From Bacteroidales bacterium (GTDB lineage: Bacteria > Bacteroidota > Bacteroidia > Bacteroidales > Marinilabiliaceae), in the NCBI GenBank assembly GCA_022768325.1, contig JALEMI010000095.1, positions 1-55,179 of the forward strand: DNA of 55,179 nt, written 5' to 3'. The notes under the pieces are model-generated. The model made no database searches. It was not told where the DNA came from and was given only the letters and a program-made list of their open reading frames with translations. Shown here piece after piece: positions 46,221 through 55,179 of this stretch; the first letter of the stretch is position 1; each line of letters starts with the position of its first letter. Position numbers and translations under genes: made by a program.

Positions 46221-46376
46221 TTACTTCTTAGCGAAGAAGTCCTTGACGGCCTCGTTAACTACCATCTCCTCTTCGAAGACGTAAGCACCCGTCTTTGGGG
46301 AACGGACCATCTTGATAACCTTGGAATAACCTTTGCCTTCGCCCTTTTGGAGGGTAGCGACAACTTTCTTTGCCAT
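46221..46376 (-). CDS. DUF4295 small protein
   Basis: This 51-residue basic protein starts MAKKVVATLQKGEGKGYSKV and ends with VKDFFAKK. It belongs to the DUF4295 family, found in Bacteroidetes directly downstream of L28 and L33. It lies 11 bases after rpmG. Its place and charge suggest ribosome association, which is inference. Confidence 0.88.
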   Translation of the reverse strand: MAKKVVATLQKGEGKGYSKVIKMVRSPKTGAYVFEEEMVVNEAVKDFFAKK

Positions 46377-46387
46377 AGTATCAAGTA

Positions 46388-46576
46388 TTATTTAATCTCC
46401 CTGTGGAGAGTCATTTTGTGGAGATAGGGATTGTACTTCATTCGCTCGAGGCGGTCTGGAGTATTCTTGCGGTTCTTGGTGGTGATGTAGCGAGACATAC
46501 CAGGGACACCGGATGCCTTCTGCTCTGTGCACTCCAAGATAACCTGGACGCGATTGCCCTTAGCTTTCTTTGCCAT
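46388..46576 (-). CDS. rpmG: 50S ribosomal protein L33
   Basis: This 62-residue protein has the L33 signature: the early [11 protein letters not shown], then [23 protein letters not shown]. Of the usual zinc-type Cys only one remains (ECTE), so it is the zinc-independent form. It sits between rpmB and DUF4295. Confidence 0.95.
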   Translation of the reverse strand: MAKKAKGNRVQVILECTEQKASGVPGMSRYITTKNRKNTPDRLERMKYNPYLHKMTLHREIK

Positions 46577-46590
46577 TGTCTTGGATTATA

Positions 46591-46830
46591 TTATTTGTTC
46601 AAGAAACCTTTTGCTTCTGCGCGACGGAGAGCGGCTTGGAGGCCGATCTTGTCGATGAGGCGGAGACCTGCGCTGGTGACCTTGAGGGTAACGAAGCGGT
46701 CTTCCTCGGGGATGTAGAACTTCTTCTTTGCGACGTTCGGGAGGAAGCGGCGCTTGGTCTTCCTATTAGAGTGGGAAACGTTGTTTCCATTCTGATAGTG
46801 AATGCCCGTTATCTGACAAACTTTAGACAT
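46591..46830 (-). CDS. rpmB: 50S ribosomal protein L28
   Basis: This 79-residue protein starts MSKVCQITG and carries GNNVSHSNRKTKRRFLPNV, the L28 core, and ends with TSAGLRLIDKIGLQAALRRA. It is first in the three-gene ribosomal operon. Confidence 0.96.
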   Translation of the reverse strand: MSKVCQITGIHYQNGNNVSHSNRKTKRRFLPNVAKKKFYIPEEDRFVTLKVTSAGLRLIDKIGLQAALRRAEAKGFLNK

Positions 46831-46928
46831 TTCTGTTAATTCTTGAGATACACTTTCAAAACACGGCGCAAATTAAGCACTTTTTTTCGGAGTAAGCAAG
46901 AGTTGGGAAAGGAAAAGAGATAAAAAAA

Positions 46929-47276
46929 TCAGCGAAAAGCTGCGGGGATGTGCATGATGTCGAAACTACCGGCTTTCTTGGTGAGGAGTACGACGTCGAA
47001 ACGGGCTTCGCCTTGGAAATTGTATTGGCGGATGTAGGCTTCGGCGGCCTCTTCGAGGAAGCGGACCTTGCTGTATGAGATGACATCGTTAGGGGAGGAG
47101 AAGGCGGACCTTGTCTTGACCTCGACAAAGACGAGGACACCGGCGTCGAGTGCGACGATGTCGACCTCCTTGTGGCGGAAGTGCCAATTTCGGCAGAGGA
47201 TTTTGAAGCCCTTGGCCGACAAGAACTCCACGGCACGGTCTTCGCCTTTTTGTCCGAGTTCGTTGTGAGCAGCCAT
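46929..47276 (-). CDS. YraN family (UPF0102) nuclease-like protein
   Basis: This 115-residue protein has the endonuclease-like core: HNELGQKGEDRAVEFLSAKG, RNWHFRHKEVDIVALDAG and VFVEVKTR, that is the E...D...E-x-K pattern of PD-(D/E)xK nucleases. Cellular role is not settled. I chose the ATG at 47276, which leaves a 1-base gap to the channel stop; the longer start overlaps the channel gene. Confidence 0.88.
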   Translation of the reverse strand: MAAHNELGQKGEDRAVEFLSAKGFKILCRNWHFRHKEVDIVALDAGVLVFVEVKTRSAFSSPNDVISYSKVRFLEEAAEAYIRQYNFQGEARFDVVLLTKKAGSFDIMHIPAAFR

Positions 47277-47277
47277 T

Positions 47278-48093
47278 TTATTGGGCGTTTTGGTTGTTTT
47301 GAGAATCGTGGTGTCCCCCACCCTTTTTGAGTTCCTTTTGCTCGCGGCGCACCTTAAGCTCGTCCATATATCCGGCAGTGATTATGCCTGAGGGCAGCGC
47401 GATGATGGCGACACCGACGATTGCGGAGACCATGCTGATGAGCCTGCCTGTTGCGGAGACTGGGTAAATGTCGCCATAGCCGACAGTGGTGAGCGTACAA
47501 GCGGCCCAATAGATAGCGTCGAAAATGTTGTTGAACATGGCTTTCTCTCCGGCAAGCTCGTTCTCAAACTCGACATTGAACATGATGAGCGCAGTGATGA
47601 AAATGTAGCTTATGGCGAGACTGACGACGGCCATGAGCGTACGGCCCTCCTTGCGCATGACGGAGATAACGATTCGGAGCGGCTCGTAGTACTTGAAAAT
47701 GCGGACAAAGCGCAGAATCTTGAGGAGTCGCGAGAGACGGAAGAGCTTGAGCGAGGGGTTGAGGACTTTGAGAAACGAGGGGAGAATGGAGAGCAGGTCG
47801 ACGATGGCGGCGAGGGTGAAAGGATAGGTCAGGAAAGCCTTCCAGCCGCGACGCTTGCCACGGAGGTCGGCAGTCATCCATCGGAAGAAATAATCGATAA
47901 GGAAGCAGACGAGCGAGATGAAGTCGAGAGTGTTGAGGAAGTCGTTCTGACTCTTGAACATCAGAGGTGTGATGCCGAAAGCGATGGCTGTAATCATGAT
48001 GACATCGTAGACGTAGGATGCGACATCTTTCGTGCCGTCGGCGGAGGGCTCGATAATCCGGTAGAGACTTTTTCGGAATTTGTGGAAGTCCAT
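47278..48093 (-). CDS. Voltage-gated potassium channel (Kv/KcsA-like 6-TM)
   Basis: This 271-residue channel has six membrane helices with an S4 voltage sensor bearing regularly spaced Arg and Lys (LKLFRLSRLLKILRFVRIF, about residues 116-134). The selectivity filter is TVGYGD (about residue 206), and the inner helix ends IALPSGIITAGYM. The soluble tail is short. I chose the Met at 48093, close to where homologues begin. The operon partner is yraN. Confidence 0.9.
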   Translation of the reverse strand: MDFHKFRKSLYRIIEPSADGTKDVASYVYDVIMITAIAFGITPLMFKSQNDFLNTLDFISLVCFLIDYFFRWMTADLRGKRRGWKAFLTYPFTLAAIVDLLSILPSFLKVLNPSLKLFRLSRLLKILRFVRIFKYYEPLRIVISVMRKEGRTLMAVVSLAISYIFITALIMFNVEFENELAGEKAMFNNIFDAIYWAACTLTTVGYGDIYPVSATGRLISMVSAIVGVAIIALPSGIITAGYMDELKVRREQKELKKGGGHHDSQNNQNAQ

Positions 48094-48114
48094 TCTTGAA
48101 TGAATGTATTGGGT

Positions 48115-48160
48115 AAAAAAAGACGCCACCAGGTATTGTTGTTAGTCTCCGGGTGGCGTC
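48115..48160 (-). terminator. Terminator of the secA-lgt operon
   Basis: On the minus strand GACGCCACC (48160-48152) pairs with GGTGGCGTC (48130-48122), followed by seven T residues. It lies 15 bases past the lgt stop. Confidence 0.8.
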
Positions 48161-48174
48161 GTAGTGTTGGGTGT

Positions 48175-49023
48175 TTACTTTTGCTGTGAGGGGTTCGCGT
48201 AGATTGTCATATCGGGTTTTGACAAGAACGCGTAGGCGAGGCTTGCTATTCCGATAATGACGTAGGGGATGCTTAGAATCTGGCCCATGTTGAGAATCAT
48301 GTCGTTCTCGAAAGCCTCTTGGTTTTCCTTAAGGCCTTCGATTAGAATGCGGAAACCGAAGACACAGACCATGAAGATTCCGAACAAAGCGCCGTGTCGG
48401 ACGATGAGCTTTTTCTTCCAATAGAGGAACATAAGAAGCCCGAAAACGGCGAGGTAGAAGAGGGCCTCGTAGATTTGCGTCGGATGGCGCGGGATTAGCG
48501 CATCGTCGGGGTGGAGACGGAGGAAGCGGAAAGCCCAGGGGACATCTGTCGGCAGGCCGATTATCTCGGAGTTCATGAGATTGCCCATCCTGATAAAGAA
48601 GGCCGCCAATGCGATTGGGACGGCAACACAATCGACAAGCCAGAGGAAATTCTTCTTGTACTTCTTGCAGAAAATGAGCAGAGCGATGATGATTCCGAGC
48701 GTTCCGCCGTGGCTTGCAAGGCCGCCTTTCCATACTTGAAGAATCTCAAGGGGGTGTTGCGAATAGTAGTCCCATGCGTAGAATAAGCAGTGACCGAGGC
48801 GCGAGCCGATGACCGTAGCTACGATGATGTAGAGGAAAACCTTGTCGACAAGATTGTCGGGGAGTTTTTGGTCCTGGAACATCTTGGCCGTGATGACATA
48901 GCCCAACCAAAACGCGATGGCGAAGAAGAGGCTATAGTAGCGAATGGCAAGGTCTCCTATGTGGAAGAAAACCGGGTCGACGTTCCAATCGATGAAGCCT
49001 AAAGTGGTCAGCATGAGCGACAA
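48175..49023 (-). CDS. lgt: Prolipoprotein diacylglyceryl transferase
   Basis: This 282-residue seven-helix inner-membrane enzyme puts diacylglycerol on the lipobox Cys of prolipoproteins after Sec export. The catalytic area GGLASHGG (with the key His), the signature MGNLMNSEIIGLPTDVPW and HPTQIYEA are present. It begins 3 bases after the secA stop, so it is co-transcribed and shares whatever control acts on secA. An alternative start at 49014 is possible. Confidence 0.95.
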   Translation of the reverse strand: MSLMLTTLGFIDWNVDPVFFHIGDLAIRYYSLFFAIAFWLGYVITAKMFQDQKLPDNLVDKVFLYIIVATVIGSRLGHCLFYAWDYYSQHPLEILQVWKGGLASHGGTLGIIIALLIFCKKYKKNFLWLVDCVAVPIALAAFFIRMGNLMNSEIIGLPTDVPWAFRFLRLHPDDALIPRHPTQIYEALFYLAVFGLLMFLYWKKKLIVRHGALFGIFMVCVFGFRILIEGLKENQEAFENDMILNMGQILSIPYVIIGIASLAYAFLSKPDMTIYANPSQQK

Positions 49024-49026
49024 GGA

Positions 49027-52416
<3,390 letters not shown>

Positions 52417-52541
52417 TGAATAATTAAGTTTTCTGAAATGGAAAGCCCTGGGAATGCGGGCTTTACGAATGTTGACCTAAAGTGATTATTAAAGGGGCAA
52501 AAGCTCAGGCGAGGGCATCAGGGCCGGCTCGGCACTTTAGG
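52417..52541 (-). promoter_or_regulatory. Leader of secA with competing RNA stems
   Basis: Read on the minus strand, CCTAAAGTG (52541-52533, inside the small ORF at its arrest site) is complementary to CACTTTAGG (52484-52476, in the gap). Nearer secA, AAAGCCC (52464-52458) and GGGCTTT (52448-52442) form a 7-pair hairpin 26 bases before the secA ATG. CAGGGC of this hairpin can also pair with GCCCTG (52524-52519) of the arrest codons. A ribosome stalled at the RAGP codons would cover about 52508-52540 and block both long-range pairings. There is no T tract, so it is not a terminator. Confidence 0.5.
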
Positions 52542-52996
52542 GCAAGGGGTTGCCAAACGGAACGCAGCGACAGTGGTGGGAAAACGCTGCATATAATTGA
52601 GTATTGCGGAAAGAGCCCATTGATGGGGTCAGCATTGCCGCAAAGGGCAAGGGTGGCAGGTAGGGAGTTGGCGAGATTAGTATCGGCGCATGGGCATCTC
52701 CATTGCCTCGTTGCCCCCTCGACGTTCACCTTTCTCCATGAAGAGAGACGGTCGGTGAGACCTGAGAAAATGGAGCGTAGGCGTGAGAGGGGCGACTTGC
52801 GTGCGGAAGTTGAAGACGTGGCGGTCTCTTCAGCCTTAGGGAAAATGGCTCTTATGCACTTCCCGCTATTGGAATCGCCTTCGGAGAGAGCCTCAAAGAT
52901 GGCGGCGGAGACGTCGGTGCACGTCATCGAAACCCCTGCCCCGCAGAGGGAGAGGAGAATAGAGACGCTCAGAAGTTTGGCGTAGACCTTATCCAT
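52505..52996 (-). CDS. Candidate SecM-like secretion monitor with C-terminal arrest sequence
   Basis: This 163-residue ORF begins with a signal peptide (basic MDKVYAK, hydrophobic LLSVSILLSLCGAGVS). The middle is low in motifs and the protein ends VWQPLALKCRAGPDALA. Compared with the E. coli SecM end, VW, RAGP and the Leu one residue before the end fall in the same register: W148 to R156 is eight residues, and four residues follow the Pro, as in SecM. SecM F150, I156, G161 and I162 are not matched. It lies 88 bases upstream of secA. I chose the ATG at 52996; one at 53038 would lengthen the n-region. Function is inferred. Its Cys-rich composition is odd, and a chance ORF is not excluded. Confidence 0.62.
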   Translation of the reverse strand: MDKVYAKLLSVSILLSLCGAGVSMTCTDVSAAIFEALSEGDSNSGKCIRAIFPKAEETATSSTSARKSPLSRLRSIFSGLTDRLSSWRKVNVEGATRQWRCPCADTNLANSLPATLALCGNADPINGLFPQYSIICSVFPPLSLRSVWQPLALKCRAGPDALA

Positions 52997-53056
52997 CAAA
53001 TTGTTATGAGGCTGTTGAGATTTGTGGGCATTGGGCATGGTCGTTGTTCAGGACTG

Positions 53057-53079
53057 CGCACAATGCATAAAGTTGTGCG
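53057..53079. promoter_or_regulatory. Inverted repeat upstream of the SecM-like ORF
   Basis: CGCACAA (53057-53063) and TTGTGCG (53073-53079) form a perfect 7-base inverted repeat with a 9-base spacer, in the 219-base gap before the small ORF. On the minus strand TAAATTCG (53085-53078), one mismatch from the -7 consensus, overlaps it. It could be an operator or a leader hairpin. The rest of the gap shows nothing else recognisable. Confidence 0.4.
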
Positions 53080-53215
53080 AATTTAATGAAAAAGGCAATG
53101 TTATGGGAAGGAATGTAGGGCAAATTAGCTTAACATGAGGAGCCGCTTGGTTTGACTTTATGCGGGCGCGTGGCTATGTGGCAGCCATACGTGGAAAAAA
53201 TGAAGAGTCAGTGGG

Positions 53216-54511
53216 TTAAGGAATTGGAGAGTAAGGGACAGGGGAGAACCCGTGGCTTATGGCGCAATGGCCGAAACGGCAACGGAGGCAATCATTTTTG
53301 TCGCAATAGTTCTTTTTGAGGTGGATGAGCGCTTGGGCATCGGCCTCATTTTGTGGTGAGACTCCAGCCCTCTCCCACCCTTCGATTATTGCGTTGCTCT
53401 CCATGGGGATTGCCCGAAGGAGTTCGAACGCCGCATCTTTCTTGCTCTCGTTGGCGTAGCGGTTGGCCTCGGCAATGGCAAAAGGGATGACGCAATTAAT
53501 CATGACGAGCCTTCGAGTGGACGAGCCGAGTTGTTTTGATCGTGGTTGAGGGGAAGAGACGCCAAGTCGGAAATGGGAATCCCAGTAATCGGAGGGTCGC
53601 ACGGCGAGAATCTTATCGAGCGGGAGGAAGAGAGCACTTTGGAAATTGCCCGGCAAGGCGCGTATTATGGCGGCGAGCTGCACAATGCGGATGTCGGGGA
53701 AGTTTTGCGGCCGCATACGGGCGTACTTCCATGCTGTTGGCGGAATGGGTTCGAGATTGAACTTCTCTTTGAGGAAAGAATACTCCCTTTGGAGAGTGCG
53801 GACGTAGTCGTCGGATGGGGATTGGCTAAGAAGTCCAGACTGCCCGAGGAGAATGGCCTCGGTCTGCATGGGGTTATTGTGTTTGAGCAGCACCTTAAGG
53901 GGCGTTTGGCGAGCCAGGAGTTCCATTGGCTCGGCATTGACCTTTGAGCCGAGGGCGCGTGCGAGGAGGCAGAAAAACGCCTGATCCATGTCGCCATTGA
54001 AGAGTTGGAAGAACTCTGTTGCCTTGGCACTCTTCTGCCCCATGCGTTCGACGAGGAGGGCATCTAGCCATGCCGTGCGCTGTACGCTTGACACGAGAGG
54101 CAACGAATCGGCGCATCGGACGAAGGAGAGGTCGCCAGAGCGGACGAGGTGGTCGTATCTTTGGGAGAGCTTATCGTCGAAGAGAAGCGTGGCTTCGGGG
54201 ATGGTGTCGCCTTTGGCGGAGCGAATCTCTCGGCCAGTGGAATTGGCGACGACGTGGAGGATGACGTTATTGTAGGCTGGGTCGGAATCGTGGCCGTGGC
54301 GATACCAATCGTCGGAAGAGATATGAATCTCGACATTGCCAGCCCACGTCATGCCATCGATGCGCAATTGGGCATTGAAGAAATCGGGGCCAGCATCGGT
54401 ATTGTGGCGGCCAGGATTAAGAATCTCGACGACCTTGCCTGTGGACGTGAGGAACGAGGCGGACTTATAGAGGCGATGCGCCCAAATGTATTGAAGAAAA
54501 GCCTCGTTCAT
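53216..54511 (-). CDS. DUF2851 family protein
   Basis: This 431-residue cytoplasmic protein is of a family common in Bacteroidetes. The N-terminal part has TDAGPDFFNAQLRIDGMTWAG and NVEIHISSDDW, where spaced acidic residues and EIH recall a PD-(D/E)xK-like nuclease site; this is inference. The C-terminus has four Cys in CDKNDCLRCRFGHC, a likely metal site. It overlaps the LytTR gene by 4 bases (ATGA), so the two are translationally coupled. Confidence 0.82.
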   Translation of the reverse strand: MNEAFLQYIWAHRLYKSASFLTSTGKVVEILNPGRHNTDAGPDFFNAQLRIDGMTWAGNVEIHISSDDWYRHGHDSDPAYNNVILHVVANSTGREIRSAKGDTIPEATLLFDDKLSQRYDHLVRSGDLSFVRCADSLPLVSSVQRTAWLDALLVERMGQKSAKATEFFQLFNGDMDQAFFCLLARALGSKVNAEPMELLARQTPLKVLLKHNNPMQTEAILLGQSGLLSQSPSDDYVRTLQREYSFLKEKFNLEPIPPTAWKYARMRPQNFPDIRIVQLAAIIRALPGNFQSALFLPLDKILAVRPSDYWDSHFRLGVSSPQPRSKQLGSSTRRLVMINCVIPFAIAEANRYANESKKDAAFELLRAIPMESNAIIEGWERAGVSPQNEADAQALIHLKKNYCDKNDCLRCRFGHCAISHGFSPVPYSPIP

Positions 54512-55179
54512 AGTGTCAGCCTTTCGACGATGGACTGAATGTTAGCCTTATAGCCGTCGCCAACAGGGAGACGCATTGTCCCGACAAACAGACCGCCTTT
54601 CTCTACGCCCGTAATCATCTTGACATTGACAATGTAGGAGCGATGAATGCGGACAAAAGAAAAACGCTCGAGCCGAGCCTCGATTTGCTTAAGCGTGGAG
54701 AGCGTCAGAATTGGTTTGGCGTTGTCGGTCATGAAGATTTTGACGTAGTCCTTAAGGCCCTCGACGTATCGGATGTTTGCGACCTCGATCTTGACGAGCT
54801 TGTAGTCGCTCTTGACGAAAAAGAAATCGTCTGACGCGGCATCGCACTGTGGAGACTGAGGCTCGGTGGCGGACGACGCCTCCAACTCTATTTGCCTCTT
54901 GGTCTTTGTCGCGGCGCGGAGGAACTCGTCGAAGTCGAAGGGTTTGAGGAGATAGTCGGTGGCATCGCACTTGAAGCCGTCGACGGCGTATTCGCTGTAT
55001 GCTGTGGTGAAGATGATTTTTGGCCTCTTGTCCGCGGGAAGGGACTTGGAGAAAGAGAGGCCCGAAATGCCGGGCATCTGTATGTCAATAAAGAGGACGT
55101 CGACACTTTCGGAATTGATTACTTCGGCGGCTTCGGAAGCCGTAGAGCAGCATCCGACGAGCGTGAGGAAGGGGACTCT
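54508..55179 (-). CDS. LytTR-family response regulator, N-terminus outside window
   Basis: The visible 223 residues include most of a receiver domain and a LytTR DNA-binding domain. The phospho-accepting Asp is in LFIDIQMPG, the conserved Thr/Ser in FTTAYSEYAVDGF and the Lys in LLKPFDF. The LytTR part (about the last 100 residues) has YVEGLKDYVKIF and FVRIHRSYIVNV. About 20 N-terminal residues are missing at the window edge. Such regulators usually pair with a 7TM-type histidine kinase, which is probably just outside. Targets are unknown. Confidence 0.9.
   Translation of the reverse strand, partial: RVPFLTLVGCCSTASEAAEVINSESVDVLFIDIQMPGISGLSFSKSLPADKRPKIIFTTAYSEYAVDGFKCDATDYLLKPFDFDEFLRAATKTKRQIELEASSATEPQSPQCDAASDDFFFVKSDYKLVKIEVANIRYVEGLKDYVKIFMTDNAKPILTLSTLKQIEARLERFSFVRIHRSYIVNVKMITGVEKGGLFVGTMRLPVGDGYKANIQSIVERLTL

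Noticed and set aside
52442-52464. Hairpin before secA as a terminator
   Set aside because: There is no T tract after the stem on the minus strand, and secA lies only 26 bases beyond. It is better read as a leader structure.
52482-52985. Rightward 167-residue ORF opposite the SecM-like ORF
   Set aside because: It has no signal, domain or operon partner. The leftward ORF has a signal peptide, correct orientation with secA and the arrest-like end, so the rightward one is taken as a shadow.

Overview
The window is a stretch of chromosome from a member of the Bacteroidota, most likely order Bacteroidales. The evidence is family content (DUF3822, DUF2851, DUF4105 and DUF4295 proteins, a RpmB-RpmG-DUF4295 ribosomal cluster, UVR-type ClpC, NAD-type PyrDK, a Na+-pumping decarboxylase set), a roughly balanced base composition, general lack of Shine-Dalgarno sequences, and repeated promoter elements of the Bacteroidetes type (TAnnTTTG at -7, sometimes with TTG or TTTG about 20 bases upstream). 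I cannot name the genus; a Muribaculaceae- or Prevotellaceae-like organism would fit. No tRNA, rRNA, CRISPR array or insertion sequence was seen.

Layout: 1-466 is the start of a leftward umuDC mutasome operon. 767-6714 is a rightward lipooligosaccharide operon (late acyltransferase plus five glycosyltransferases). 6980-8809 is a P-II/ammonium transporter pair. 9030-16410 is leftward: a pilin-like membrane protein, DUF3822, rsmD, folP, diadenylate cyclase, an epimerase, then a RelA-type (p)ppGpp enzyme and pncC. 16603-25080 is rightward: RecD-like helicase, TPR protein, aroE, ligA, DUF6913-like protein, an LpoB-like lipoprotein and a TPR lipoprotein. 25054-32369 is leftward: serine hydrolase, DUF4105 protein, pyrD, pyrK, an XRE regulator, a thioredoxin-fold lipoprotein and kdsA. 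32571-35999 is the oadG-oadA-oadB sodium pump. 36107-43617 holds a YjbR-like protein, a HEAT-like protein, asparaginase, dnaA, clpC and a GH43 glycosidase. 43701-48093 is leftward: MCE/MlaD protein, cell-wall amidase, DUF4295, L33, L28, YraN and a K+ channel. 48175-52996 is a leftward secretion operon ending in secA and lgt. 53216-55179 holds a DUF2851 protein and a truncated LytTR response regulator.

The most interesting element is the small exported-looking ORF at 52505-52996, directly upstream of secA-lgt. It has a signal peptide and ends in VWQPLALKCRAGPDALA. This matches the E. coli SecM arrest sequence at V, W, R, A, G, P and L with identical spacing and the same four-residue distance from the stop codon. 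The arrest-site codons and the following leader contain complementary segments that a stalled ribosome would mask. I infer a SecM-type secretion monitor in Bacteroidota that could adjust SecA, and perhaps Lgt, to export capacity.

A second unexplained signal is a DNA-level cluster of TGTAAA/TTTACA hexamers: 12 exact copies in about 240 bases across the pyrD/DUF4105 junction, and 9 more in about 500 bases upstream of the XRE regulator gene, one of them overlapping that gene's own -7 element. Other points of note are a RelA-type enzyme with a degraded hydrolase HD motif, an MCE protein sharing a SPOR-like C-terminal domain with the adjacent amidase, and a 17-base palindrome upstream of glnK-amt.
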